Part shown: piece after piece, positions 24,971-34,105 of the stretch
Layout of the letters: each line of letters opens with the position of its first letter
How positions within the stretch are numbered: position 1 is the stretch's first letter
Assembly (NCBI GenBank): GCA_965221985.1
Contig: OZ244928.1
Span: 372,001 to 436,000 of the forward strand
Source of the DNA: J054 sp965221985
GTDB taxonomy: Bacteria > Pseudomonadota > Gammaproteobacteria > Steroidobacterales > GCA-2729495
Direction of reading: 5' to 3'
Length of the DNA stretch: 64,000 nt
Notes under the pieces: generated by a model
Seen by the model: the letters and a program-made list of their open reading frames with translations, nothing else
The model's database searches: none
Told to the model about the DNA's origin: nothing
Program-made: the position numbers and the translations under genes

Positions 24971-27883
24971 TCATTCGAGGAAATTTTCTATATCGATGCA
25001 GGACGCGGAATTCGCCGGTCGCCCACCCGCACCGACGGCCTGGATAAGCTCCAGTTGGTCCTTAGACTGACCACGGTTTTTTTTGTCTTCGGTCACAAAG
25101 CCGCCGCCGCCGCGCGCACCGTTCGCTATGCGAATCTCTGGATGATCGAAGGGCGCAAGTTCGCAGCGCACCCGTTCGTCTGTCAGCGCCTCGAGAAAGG
25201 CCACGAGATTGGATAGTTGGGCTTGATCGAGTCCCAGAGGATGAATGTTCGGACTTAGATCCCCCAGATTTTCCAACGCAAAATCGCCGCCACGATTGTA
25301 GAACTCCATCACCTGTTGCAAGGTCAACTGACCGCCATTGTGAAAATACGGAGCGGTCAGCGAGACATTCCTTAGGCCTGGTGTTTTGAACGCACCATCT
25401 ACTGCCGTTGACATGTCGAGAATCGCGTTGAAATTCGCGACATTGGGAATAAAGAACGGCGGTTGACCAATGGGATCATAGGCGGGCACCGCATCATCTC
25501 CGCGTCCTGGTTTAGGCGGGAAGAATTGCGGTGCGTTAATGAATTCAGAAGGCTCAAACCAATTGAACCCGACGGCTTCGCAGGTGGCCTGATCAGCATC
25601 AGTAAATGGCGGCGGGGCCGGCGCAAAGGGCGGGAAGGGGAATGAACAATAGTTGTTGCCGAAGTCTGGATTGTTTACCAGGCGGTGCGTCAACCAGGCA
25701 TAGCCGTCAAAACCACCCGGGAAAAATACCGCGTCACCATACCAGCTAAATGGCTCTTTCACCCGTGAGAAATTCAAGCTGTTGATCGCATCCACGTCCG
25801 GAGCTGGCGTACCTAGCAACTCATTGATCCATTGACGCGTAATAGACAAGGGATAACCGAAGGGATCAAATTCGCCAAGCCCAAGATCCTCCGCCGTGGG
25901 TCGCACGCCAATATTATAGAAAGCCGTGTCGTAAACCGTTGGCCCGTTAAGCGAGAAATCACCATCGATGGGCCCAGCCGCCAAGGGCGGACCAATGACC
26001 GGCGGAATCGGATAACAGACCGGACACGGCGCGGGCGCACCCGCGAAAATAACCGGAGCAATGCTAGCCGTATCGTTGTCCGGGCCACCATCGACAATGG
26101 TAATTTCAAGGGGCAGAGGACCACCGCAACCAGCAACGCGAATAACCGCATCGCGCGTGCTGTAGTCCGCAAAATCCGATGGACCAGGCGGTTCCGGCGG
26201 AATGCCAGAGCCAAGAGTCGGTGCCGGTTGGGTGCGATCCTGGTTCAATAAGAACGACGTGACCTTACAGGGCACACCGTTCAAAGTCAGATCCCCGCCC
26301 ACCGCCGCCGGATAGATGCTGGGTAGCTCGCGCGAGCCGGCCTGCCCAGACAAAGCAAAGGCACCCACGGAGCCTTCACCCGCAATGAAGAATCGAAACA
26401 AATTTTCGGCGAGGTTAACGCCATCACCCCGGCGCATACGTTCAACAAGTTGTTCGACCTCCGGAAACTCACCTGACTCCGCCTCATCAGTGAATGGGAA
26501 GGCGGCAGTAGTGAAAGTCGGCCCCTGGTGGCAGGTGCTACAGTTACCGCGTTGACCCGGCGTGTTGGAGAAAAAAAGATCCATGCCGAGCATCTGCGCT
26601 TCGGTCAATATGCCTTTGGTGTTTTCTACCACGGGCGTGCGATCCCCCGGCGCCTCGGCCCACTGATCGTAGGGGGCGTCATCAGCGATTAAAGTGCGTT
26701 CATACATTTGAATCGCGAGGCCCCAAATCAACGAAAAATTGGCCTCCATTAAGCTATATTCGTCGGTGTTGGCCGGCAAACCAGAGCCAATTTCGTTCTT
26801 GTCTACATCAAACAGCTTGCTGGAGTCCCAGAATCGATCAGAAATAGCAGCTTGAATTAACTCCGCGTAGGTGATGCCGCTATTGCCCGGTCCATCCAAA
26901 CCTTTTTTAGGGTGATTTGAAAGACCTCCAAGCACGCTATCGCTGGGGTGAACCTTCTGATCAGCCAGTGACTCCAGACCGACCATCTTCTTACCGATCT
27001 TCATGAAATTCCGACGCGCAAGCGTTATCGGATCTTCTGCACAAGACATTTCGAAGTCGCTGCCTGGCGGACCAACGGATTGCGAAGCCAAACTAGAATT
27101 CTGAAACGCCACCTGAATGGGCACAACACCGGTGCCTTGCACTTCTAACACTCGAGCATCGGCGTTGCGCTGTCCAAATGGGTCCACGCCATTAAAAATG
27201 TTGTTTGCTCGCCCATCCCAAAAATTGCGGTGATTAAAAGCCGCGTTCACAACCGTGGGCGTATTCCTTGGCTCCACCCGTCGCACATTAATTCCGTTCA
27301 AATGAAAGCCGAAAGGATCGGGACTGACTATCGTGCAGTCATCGAGCGATTCGCCAGGCACCACATCGTTAAAGCTTGCAGAAAATGTGCCCTGCGAAGA
27401 CACGACATCATCGCTATCTGCAAGCACCAAGGAATCGCGCACCGCCGGATCCGCAAGTTGATGCAAAGGAAAGTCTGCAGCGTTCAAGGAGTAATTTGGG
27501 CCGCCGCCACCTGAGGCGGTCACATCAAATACGCCGTTGCCTCCCTTGATCCCAGGGCTCAATTGATTTCTGTCCCGAGCATCCGCTCCAGCGTGGTAAT
27601 GACAAGTCGCACAGGCAACCCCATCGCTACCCACCTGGGTGTCCCAAAAAAACGCTTTGCCGAGAAGAATCGCCGCGGCCTCGTCCTTAATAAAGCCATT
27701 GGCACCATCGGGCGTCGCCTCATCGACGACGGAAAGCCCAGCAATGGTTTCAACCACTGTCGGCAATGCAACTTCTTTAAGCGAAGGTGGGGGCGGTGTG
27801 GCGCTTTCTAGAAATTGAGCAAAGGCCGGTGCCGTCAGAAAGACAGATACAAACAACCAAGCGGACGCATAGGACGACTTCAT
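24971..27883 (-). CDS. Large di-heme cytochrome c peroxidase/MauG-family protein
   Basis: 970 residues, periplasmic. Signal peptide ends near PAFAQF. Two c-type heme motifs: CATCH near residue 93 and CSTCH near residue 448. The C-terminal signature FKTPGLRNVSLTAPYFHNGG is that of the CCP/MauG family. Usual members have 320-480 residues, so long Pro/Gly/Asp-rich insertions are present, notably between about 480 and 800. The start at 27883 (MKSSY) is preferred because GGGGAG lies 7 nt upstream. Role: H2O2 reduction or oxidation of a partner protein. The next gene, 58 bp on, encodes the unknown secreted protein. Confidence 0.88.
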   Translation of the reverse strand: MKSSYASAWLFVSVFLTAPAFAQFLESATPPPPSLKEVALPTVVETIAGLSVVDEATPDGANGFIKDEAAAILLGKAFFWDTQVGSDGVACATCHYHAGADARDRNQLSPGIKGGNGVFDVTASGGGGPNYSLNAADFPLHQLADPAVRDSLVLADSDDVVSSQGTFSASFNDVVPGESLDDCTIVSPDPFGFHLNGINVRRVEPRNTPTVVNAAFNHRNFWDGRANNIFNGVDPFGQRNADARVLEVQGTGVVPIQVAFQNSSLASQSVGPPGSDFEMSCAEDPITLARRNFMKIGKKMVGLESLADQKVHPSDSVLGGLSNHPKKGLDGPGNSGITYAELIQAAISDRFWDSSKLFDVDKNEIGSGLPANTDEYSLMEANFSLIWGLAIQMYERTLIADDAPYDQWAEAPGDRTPVVENTKGILTEAQMLGMDLFFSNTPGQRGNCSTCHQGPTFTTAAFPFTDEAESGEFPEVEQLVERMRRGDGVNLAENLFRFFIAGEGSVGAFALSGQAGSRELPSIYPAAVGGDLTLNGVPCKVTSFLLNQDRTQPAPTLGSGIPPEPPGPSDFADYSTRDAVIRVAGCGGPLPLEITIVDGGPDNDTASIAPVIFAGAPAPCPVCYPIPPVIGPPLAAGPIDGDFSLNGPTVYDTAFYNIGVRPTAEDLGLGEFDPFGYPLSITRQWINELLGTPAPDVDAINSLNFSRVKEPFSWYGDAVFFPGGFDGYAWLTHRLVNNPDFGNNYCSFPFPPFAPAPPPFTDADQATCEAVGFNWFEPSEFINAPQFFPPKPGRGDDAVPAYDPIGQPPFFIPNVANFNAILDMSTAVDGAFKTPGLRNVSLTAPYFHNGGQLTLQQVMEFYNRGGDFALENLGDLSPNIHPLGLDQAQLSNLVAFLEALTDERVRCELAPFDHPEIRIANGARGGGGFVTEDKKNRGQSKDQLELIQAVGAGGRPANSASCIDIENFLE

Positions 27884-28154
27884 GGATATTCTCCCCATTG
27901 GGCCGTCCCTGGCAGAGCGCGGAAGTCTTTCCTAAACTATTATTACTCCCACTTCGGAACAATACTGCTGGCCAGACGCAAGCGCAAGACAGCATCGCCG
28001 CGCGGCGACGTTCGGTGCAACTGATGGTCATGACGCGCCCATCGAAGCACGATCAACAAGAATCTCCACAGAAAACTCAGGATATCGGCTTGAGCGTTGA
28101 TCAAGCGATGCTACCAGCCAAGCACCATACGTCATCTACTCTAAAACACTCTTC

Positions 28155-28613
28155 CTAGGACGCGCGCCGACGTGCTTGGCGATTTATTTCTACCATGCGT
28201 TGCAATAGAGTTTCTGCGTCGGGCCGTTCAGTACTTAAGCGAAATCCGTCATCCAGTTCCCCAACTTCTTCGAATAACTTGCCGAGTTGATCGACTTGCC
28301 AGCGCCATTCCGCTTTACCTTTCGCCGTTTGCACCAAGCGGCGCTGCCGACGGTCCTTAGAATCGATTTTTTCGCGCGCTAAACCCTGATCAATTTGCCA
28401 TGACACATAGCGAGAAACCGAAGACTTCGGCAATCCCGTCGCAGTGCAGATTTCCGTCATAGTAGGCGGCGTACCTCGCTCATTCAGGAATACCATGGTT
28501 AGAGCGACTAGCAATTGCCCCATGGGATGATTGCCATAGCGCGCCGTCAGTATGTGCAAAATTCGCCAAAAAAGCGCCATCTGACCTTCCGCAGTTAGCG
28601 TCCCCTGACTCAA
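28155..28613 (-). CDS. MarR-family transcriptional regulator
   Basis: 152 residues. Winged helix visible: TMTEICTATGLPKSSVSRYVSWQIDQGL, then the wing DSKDRRQRRLVQTAKG. The TTG start has GAGG 8 nt upstream; an ATG 33 nt later (28580) is an alternative. It follows the oxidoreductase gene by 42 bp in the same direction, so it probably controls that gene and itself, perhaps in response to an electrophile or aromatic acid. Confidence 0.88.
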   Translation of the reverse strand: MSQGTLTAEGQMALFWRILHILTARYGNHPMGQLLVALTMVFLNERGTPPTMTEICTATGLPKSSVSRYVSWQIDQGLAREKIDSKDRRQRRLVQTAKGKAEWRWQVDQLGKLFEEVGELDDGFRLSTERPDAETLLQRMVEINRQARRRAS

Positions 28614-28655
28614 GCAAGCGACCTCGAATCACCAAGTCTGATAGCTGGCATGTGC

Positions 28656-29603
28656 TCAACTCCCTATTTGCAACACAATTTTTCCAACCGCACGCTCAGT
28701 CTGACTGCGTTCATGAGCCGCTCGCACCTGCGCAAGGGGGAAAACGCTGTCTATCACCGAACGTAATTTTTCCTGTTTCACCCAGTTCGACAAAACTGCA
28801 AGGTCGGCGGCAGTTGGCGCCCAAACCAAGAAATAGCCGCCACGTGGCTTGATTTCGGTTTGGCCCAGAAAGAAAAAATCAATACCTTCCACCGGAACCA
28901 AGGTCATGTACACGCCTTGAGGTGTCAATTGCTCACGCGCCTCGGCGTACTTCAAGACACCCACGGCATCGTAAATCACGTCCCAAGACTCGTCCATTTC
29001 GAGGGGGTTTTGAGCTTGATAGTCAATGCATTGGTCAGCGCCCAATTCCTTGACTAGCTCTAGATTTCTCTCACTGCAAACCGCCGTCACATGCGCGCCC
29101 ATGTTCTTCGCAATTTGTACTGCATAGATACCAACACCCCCCGATGCGCCGTTAATGAGCACTCGTTGGCCGGACTCAACTCGGCCCACGTCGCGCAGCC
29201 CATTGAGGGCCGTTAAGGCCGCTAGCGGCATCGCGGCCGCGTCTTCATGATTTAAGTTATCGGGCTTAAGCACAACAGTACTGGCGTTCAGCGCGGCATA
29301 TTCTGCATAGCAGCCGCCTGCCCCGACATCAGACCGCGCAAATACAAGATCGCCTGGCTGAAACTCGGTAATGTTGTCACCGGTTTCTGCGACGACCCCA
29401 GAGGCGTCGAAACCCAAGACCATCGGAAACTCTTCGCCGTACCGCGCACTCATAAGACCATTACGAATTTTCCAGTCGATGGGGTTTATACCCGCGCTTA
29501 CAACTTCCACCAACAATTGATCTGCACCGATCTTGGGTATAGGTATCTCACGCAGCTCCATCACCGAAGACGGACCAAACTTATCCAAAACGGCCGCTTG
29601 CAT
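28656..29603 (-). CDS. Zinc-free MDR alcohol dehydrogenase/quinone oxidoreductase
   Basis: 315 residues, medium-chain dehydrogenase fold. GroES-like part with VEVVSAGINPIDWKIRNG, nucleotide-binding NGASGGVGIYAVQIAK, and AERNLE-like cofactor selection region (VCSERNLELVKELGAD). The zinc-binding cysteines are absent, as in QOR-type NADPH:quinone reductases and enone reductases. The start at 29603 is set by AAGGAGC 6 nt upstream. First gene of an operon with the MarR regulator. Confidence 0.9.
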   Translation of the reverse strand: MQAAVLDKFGPSSVMELREIPIPKIGADQLLVEVVSAGINPIDWKIRNGLMSARYGEEFPMVLGFDASGVVAETGDNITEFQPGDLVFARSDVGAGGCYAEYAALNASTVVLKPDNLNHEDAAAMPLAALTALNGLRDVGRVESGQRVLINGASGGVGIYAVQIAKNMGAHVTAVCSERNLELVKELGADQCIDYQAQNPLEMDESWDVIYDAVGVLKYAEAREQLTPQGVYMTLVPVEGIDFFFLGQTEIKPRGGYFLVWAPTAADLAVLSNWVKQEKLRSVIDSVFPLAQVRAAHERSQTERAVGKIVLQIGS

Positions 29604-29738
29604 TTTACAGCTCCTTCTATTCATTCAATCTTCAGCAAGACTAACAGACTAACAACCAAAGTAGATGCCAAAACCTAGACCGTTAGAGACACCGCAACAC
29701 CCCAAAATAGTTCAATCAAATCTATGCACGTAGCCCGA

Positions 29739-29897
29739 GCAACATGTGTCCAGGAATCGCTTCATGCTGGGTAAGCTCACGGGAGTAAAATCAGATCTCG
29801 TCAAATCGCTAGCCGCCGCCTTTACCAATGCCGGCAGAGAGCCCCGGTTAGACGCAGAATTCGCGACGATAGTTTGTTTAAGTTATTAGGAAGCGCT
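29739..29897 (+). pseudogene. Broken fragment of a panE paralogue
   Basis: This stretch aligns with panE positions of about 19498-19655: blocks such as AATCGCTTCATGCTGGGT and AGACGCAGAATTCGCGACGA are identical, and overall about four bases in five match by eye. One base is missing before the AGACGC block and an in-frame stop (TTATTAG) follows, so it cannot code for the family. The 5' and 3' parts of the gene are absent. It abuts the stop of the toxin gene on the other strand. Confidence 0.85.
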
Positions 29898-30343
29898 TAT
29901 ACATCGTAGCTTTCGATTCGGCCCGATCGAACGATACCCGCAACAAACGGCGCTTTGTTCTTTTCGGTGAACCGATAGATCCTCGCCCTGGCGTTTACCA
30001 GGATGTCCGCAATGTCCTCGCCCGTAGCGTTCTTTGCTCGAACAACGAGCAGCTTGGCATTATATTTCTTGATGGCCGCTATTTCGGCGTAGCGGTAGCG
30101 AATGTTCTTATCTTTCGTGATCGCTAGCCAGCCCTTTCGCCCGACCAGAGCAATCCAATCCTCATCCGGCGCGTCAAGCATCAGATGATCGTCGTGCAAC
30201 TCTACTTGTATATCCGCTTCGCGGAGTGCATCAGCGATGATATGCTTACCGAGATTTCGATCTAGGAAAAACGGAACCTCGCTAGGCGGCGATTTGGAGT
30301 TCGCATCGGATCGCTTCTTGGATCTCTTTTTCCTGGCGCTCAT
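29897..30343 (-). CDS. PIN-like toxin (DUF5615/VapC45 type)
   Basis: 148 residues. After a Lys/Arg-rich leader comes a PIN-like fold: FFLDRNLG with the first acidic site, then DEDWIALVGRKGWLAITKDKNIRYR and a Val-rich strand KLLVVRAKN. This is the pattern of DUF5615 toxins paired with DUF433 antitoxins (VapBC45 in Mycobacterium). It would act as an RNase. Its ATG at 30343 lies inside the antitoxin gene (62-bp overlap), so translation is coupled. An upstream in-frame start at 30373 is less likely. Confidence 0.8.
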   Translation of the reverse strand: MSARKKRSKKRSDANSKSPPSEVPFFLDRNLGKHIIADALREADIQVELHDDHLMLDAPDEDWIALVGRKGWLAITKDKNIRYRYAEIAAIKKYNAKLLVVRAKNATGEDIADILVNARARIYRFTEKNKAPFVAGIVRSGRIESYDV

Positions 30344-30974
30344 AGTCCCCCGCGAGCTGCTCAATAGACTCACCGGCCTTATAGCGCTCGGCGATCACCT
30401 CAGTAGCCAATCCCGTACCCGATATTACGGGTCGACCAGCCGACAAATCCGGATCAATAACCACCATCGACGGGGCTTGCGTAATATTGCTCCGAGTGAA
30501 GGGATACAGCTTGATGGGAATCCCGTTGGCATCCCGCTCAATGCGGTGCAGCGCAGCCTCCAGGACTTCTCGCATCGCAGTTTGGCCAGCCTGGCTAATG
30601 TTAATGAGTGCCCCATAGCGTTCAATGAACAAATCGAGTCCGTCAGTTTCAAGCTGACGACTAATGAGCGGATGGCGCTTTTCGTACACCGTCCGCGTAC
30701 GTTTTTTCAAATATTCAATTGCCGAACGCACTTTAGGCATCGTGACCGCGTGTTTGCGACGAATCGCGGCCAATACGTGAAGTTCGACCATATTGATAAA
30801 TGAGAGTAGCGTCGGGTGACCGTCAGTCACTTCGATGAGTGGCTGATACTCGTCTTGCCCCTTTGACCAATAACGAACGGTCGCCTCCGGCACACTGAGA
30901 TAGTGCGCCGCCTCGGCGATCGTGTAAGCCGGCATTTCACGCCGATCGATTGATTTAGGGGTTGCTTTCGCCAT
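30282..30974 (-). CDS. DUF433 antitoxin with N-terminal MerR-like helix-turn-helix
   Basis: 230 residues. N-terminal DNA-binding region YTIAEAAHYLSVPEATVRYWS, a middle helical part, and a C-terminal DUF433 domain with SAGRPVISGTGLATEVIAERYKAG. DUF433 proteins are antitoxins for PIN-like toxins, and this one precedes and overlaps such a gene. A perfect inverted repeat 35 bp upstream of the start is the likely self-operator. Confidence 0.85.
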   Translation of the reverse strand: MAKATPKSIDRREMPAYTIAEAAHYLSVPEATVRYWSKGQDEYQPLIEVTDGHPTLLSFINMVELHVLAAIRRKHAVTMPKVRSAIEYLKKRTRTVYEKRHPLISRQLETDGLDLFIERYGALINISQAGQTAMREVLEAALHRIERDANGIPIKLYPFTRSNITQAPSMVVIDPDLSAGRPVISGTGLATEVIAERYKAGESIEQLAGDYERQEKEIQEAIRCELQIAA

Positions 30975-31008
30975 GGTTTGGTCTCCGCGTGCGCTGATAA
31001 TCTACCAT

Positions 31009-31027
31009 AATTTCTGACTCAGAAATT
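31009..31027. promoter_or_regulatory. Inverted-repeat operator of the toxin-antitoxin operon
   Basis: AATTTCTGACTCAGAAATT: perfect 8-bp arms around ACT, located 35-53 bp before the antitoxin ATG. On the minus strand it overlaps or adjoins AT-rich promoter-like sequence. Autorepression by the HTH antitoxin is the expected use. Confidence 0.6.
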
Positions 31028-31497
31028 TAATTCCTGTTCCGCGAAGCTGCATTGCGACGGAACGATTGAAGCATTAGCCGGAATTAATAGGCCAGAGTGG
31101 AAACTCGAAGGAGTGAACAGTTTTTTGCAATCCTCCGAAAGCTGGGCCGATCAAGCGGGCGTATCTGTTAGATTTGGCTGATTACTCGTGTCTCGCAAAC
31201 GGCGTGTTTAGGAGCGGCACCCACAGCTTCCGCTACAATGTTTGGGGTCGAATCGCGTTTTTGCTTCCCTCGCCGTCGAAGATCGGACCCCTAAGTTCAG
31301 GCTATATTGCCAAGCCCAAGATCCATAGCCGACTCAGGCCGACAACCATCCAACCCAGCATTTCAAGAATTGCCGTTCAACCTGGCATTCCAGCCACGAG
31401 TGCAACACCGATTTTCCATCGAATTAAGACGCGGGTGGTATTTAGTCTCCACACCATTAGCGTAGGCTATACGACGGACCGATATGGATTGCCACTT
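31028..31497. other. Intergenic region between toxin-antitoxin operon and RTX lipoprotein gene
   Basis: 470 bp. It holds one copy of a 59-bp REP-like repeat (31244-31302). The frame of the downstream lipoprotein stays open back to 31174, but no signal sequence, family similarity or ribosome site supports coding there. Nothing else recognised. Confidence 0.5.
31244..31302 (+). repeat. REP-like repeat, copy A
   Basis: Begins GGGGTCGAA, ends GACCCCT plus AAGTTCAGGC. It matches 42940-42997 over its full length with about ten differences, and shares its GGGGTCGAA end with the inverted repeat at 35527-35564. The ends can pair (GGGGTC with GACCCC). Confidence 0.75.
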
Positions 31498-33669
31498 ATG
31501 AATTTTCCAAGCAAGAGCGCAAGATTGCCGTTGCTCCTGGCCCTGTTGATAGCCGCCGCTTGCACCGATTCTGTCGATGACAACCCAGCCTTCGAGAATA
31601 GTCGACAACAATTTCCCCTTATTCTTGAGCATAGCAATAGTTCGGACGAAGACAGCGTGCTGCATTTGCCAGCACATTGGTCCATCGACGAGATTACCGT
31701 CCACGCATACAACAACGACCTGGTGCTGGCCTATCTCGGTGACGGCGGGCCATGGGCTGCAAACCCGAATGGCAACAGCGCGAACGCTCAATTTGTTAGT
31801 GAACGTGCAATTTTGAAGCCAGGGCGAGGCGACGAAGTGGGCCTGCCTGCACAAATATTCGTTGCCCAACTGATCAACTGGTTCAAGCTTGGGTACGACA
31901 ATAACATTCAGCAAATTGCCGGAACGAGCAATGGCAATGCGGCGCATATCGATTTGCGGGCCGCGGTAACAATGGGTCGGCAACTTTCGGGGACGCAGAA
32001 GCCGGACAATCTTGAGGGTGGACCAGGCCCCGATCGAATGGTCGGGCAACAGGGCGCGGATGTCCTTACCGGCAATGCGGGCGATGACATTCTCATCGGC
32101 GGCAAGGACGAAGACATGTTGCTCGGAGGTGAGGGCGACGACACCTATATCGTCAATCTGGACGATGGATTTGATTTGATCGCCGACGAAGGGGGTCAAG
32201 ATGTGGTGGAGTTCGGCGCCGGGATAACACCCGAACAAATTTCATTGCTGACAGAGAAGAACTCGATCAATCTGCAAATACGCGTAGGCAATCAGTGGAA
32301 CTATCTCGCAATTACTCAGCGCTCGAATGACGATTCACTCATTGAGGTGTATCGCTTTGCCGATGGTACCCAGTGGACTGCGGCTGAGCTCGAAACCAAT
32401 ATCACTCAAGTTGCCATGGATCTTAAATCGTTTCAGGCGGACTTGAGAGAACGCAATACGACCTACACGCAACAAGACGCGACGGATGCCTTATTGTTGC
32501 AGGCCGCAAGAGATGCGATATTCAGTGCACAGCCGGCAGAACAATGCCTACAGTTGCCGATTTCCCCTCGAGCAGATGAATATGGCAGCAATAATTATGC
32601 AAGCGCGCCGGATGACTACTTCTTGGTCTTTCATGGCGATCCCGCTAACCAATCGCAGCGCACGCAACGCCAACAACTTCGCGTGTTGGCTGCCGCGGGC
32701 ATTTTTCGCGATGAACTGGTGAATTCCCCCAACGGCGATGCAAGCGGCGAAAAATTTACCCTAACTTGGTTGGGATGGTCACTCATGGTACGCCAGCATT
32801 GCGTGGGCTACGGAAGGCTTTCAGTCGATTCTGTAAAGAGCTACCGGCCAACCGGGAACGAAGGCAATCATATTGTTAACGTGAACACGTCCGTGACTGA
32901 TGTTCAATCGTGGGCAAAGCAATCGATTGTCACCAAAACCTTCCCTCGACTAGCAGGGCAACTACAAGCTAGACAGATGCAGACGATGGTAAGAAAACAA
33001 GGCGATACTTGGTTGCCCACGCTGCGAGGAAACGCTCTGCCGAATAGCACGCCCAGCGTTTTACTGCAGCCACCCACCCACGCTGAAGTTGCTGATGCCA
33101 CAAGTGCAGATGGTCGAATACCCGTATGGGGTGGGCCCCTATGCGCGCCCCTACCCAATCTCGACAGAGTTGACGTGACTCGCCCCGACAGCCCCTGGGT
33201 AACCGCGGCTAGATATCCATTTCGAGGCACTGGCGGAAATGCTGAGCGCAATGCCAGCGTAAAGGAAATGCTGGACGTGCTGGTCCGATTCGATGTCTTA
33301 ACACAACACTTTGAATCGGAAACAGACCGCCGCGGCAACTCTCACAAGCTCATTGCCTACGCGCTGCGTCCCGATTTCAATTTCAAACGACACTCAAGCA
33401 GCACCTGCATCGAAGTCGCACAAACTCAGTTCGAAGTCTATTCGACCACCGCACGGGGCGCGTTTCGTGGCCGCCTAACCGCAAAACCGAGCTACGATTG
33501 GGCAGCGACCCCTGAATATTTTGCCGCACTGAATTCCCTGCGCATCGCTGGTGCGCATCTTAAAGGGACGCAGCTTGAGAAAGCATTTGGTCGAGGCTGG
33601 GCGATCTCAGGAAATTTGCGCCGGAATCGAGAAGGTGGGTGGGAGATTGGGAGTTATTCCACGCCGTGA
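31498..33669 (+). CDS. Lipoprotein with internal RTX calcium-binding repeats, otherwise unknown
   Basis: 723 residues. Lipoprotein-type signal LLLALLIAAAC (Cys near residue 19). Residues about 174-217 carry four to five RTX nonapeptides (for example GNAGDDILIGG and GGEGDDTYIV), followed by a segment like the hemolysin-Ca-binding-related domain (FADGTQWTAAEL). The remaining 420 residues are not recognised. RTX repeats usually sit near the C-terminus of type I-secreted proteins; here they sit near the N-terminus of a lipoprotein, so Sec export and membrane anchoring are expected. The start at 31498 is chosen for the signal sequence; the ribosome site is weak. It stands alone. Confidence 0.75.
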   Translation: MNFPSKSARLPLLLALLIAAACTDSVDDNPAFENSRQQFPLILEHSNSSDEDSVLHLPAHWSIDEITVHAYNNDLVLAYLGDGGPWAANPNGNSANAQFVSERAILKPGRGDEVGLPAQIFVAQLINWFKLGYDNNIQQIAGTSNGNAAHIDLRAAVTMGRQLSGTQKPDNLEGGPGPDRMVGQQGADVLTGNAGDDILIGGKDEDMLLGGEGDDTYIVNLDDGFDLIADEGGQDVVEFGAGITPEQISLLTEKNSINLQIRVGNQWNYLAITQRSNDDSLIEVYRFADGTQWTAAELETNITQVAMDLKSFQADLRERNTTYTQQDATDALLLQAARDAIFSAQPAEQCLQLPISPRADEYGSNNYASAPDDYFLVFHGDPANQSQRTQRQQLRVLAAAGIFRDELVNSPNGDASGEKFTLTWLGWSLMVRQHCVGYGRLSVDSVKSYRPTGNEGNHIVNVNTSVTDVQSWAKQSIVTKTFPRLAGQLQARQMQTMVRKQGDTWLPTLRGNALPNSTPSVLLQPPTHAEVADATSADGRIPVWGGPLCAPLPNLDRVDVTRPDSPWVTAARYPFRGTGGNAERNASVKEMLDVLVRFDVLTQHFESETDRRGNSHKLIAYALRPDFNFKRHSSSTCIEVAQTQFEVYSTTARGAFRGRLTAKPSYDWAATPEYFAALNSLRIAGAHLKGTQLEKAFGRGWAISGNLRRNREGGWEIGSYSTP

Positions 33670-33770
33670 ATTGTGGGTAGAGCGTTATATCTTAGTTCAG
33701 CATTGCATGACTGCCGCTCCGATCCAATTGCGACGCGCATGGTGTTTCCAGGATCAAGGCTCAACGATTA

Positions 33771-34076
33771 TTACGCGGTCTCTTCTTCCGCTTCTACATC
33801 ATCCAATGACAGCGGCACCCAACCTCGATCAAGCCCATTGCCGGATGCACCGCTTTGACCTCGCATTGCCGCTTCGGAACGCGCGAGGAACTCTTTTGTC
33901 GCTGCCCAGGGGGCGCGCTGCTAAGCCAGCTCCATATTTTCAGCGCCGGTTCGTTGAGAAATTGCCCTAGCTGCGTTGGCCCGGCAGTCATGGTGAGCTG
34001 CCTATATCGGCCGGACGGCAGTCTCGACTCGGCTATCAAATCCGCATAATTTCTGATTCTCGTCAGCTTTAACCAC
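33771..34076 (-). pseudogene. Degenerate small gene of unknown family behind a LexA-like box
   Basis: A GTG at 34076 with a strong AAGGAG site 7 nt upstream opens a frame that stops after 24 codons. The neighbouring frame then looks coding (GRYRQLTMTAGPTQLG, PALKIWSWL), and the first frame resumes as WAATKEFLARSEAAMRGQ and closes at 33771. The total length of 102 codons and the intact ribosome site suggest a gene with two compensating frame changes. Family not recognised. The plus-strand ORFs in this 470-bp gap show no support. Confidence 0.35.
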
Positions 34077-34104
34077 TTGATTCTCCTTCTCTTTTACGTA
34101 TACT
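34077..34104 (+). promoter_or_regulatory. Sigma70-type promoter for the DUF222-HNH gene
   Basis: TTGATT (34077-34082) and TATACT (34099-34104) with a 16-bp spacer, 38 bp upstream of the HNH start codon. The LexA-like box begins 1 bp after the -10 element. Confidence 0.5.
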
Positions 34105-34105
34105 A

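Noticed and set aside
31174..31497. N-terminal extension of the RTX lipoprotein by 108 codons
   Set aside because: It would bury the lipoprotein signal, crosses a REP-like repeat and has no ribosome site.
31498..33669. RTX protein as the adhesin cut by the LapG-like protease
   Set aside because: It has a lipobox and is only 723 residues long, with no retention module or N-terminal di-Ala site of the LapA type.
33551..34049. Plus-strand ORFs after the RTX gene (33551-33970, 33673-33858, 33855-34049)
   Set aside because: No ribosome sites, no family features; they overlap the RTX gene end and the decayed minus-strand gene.
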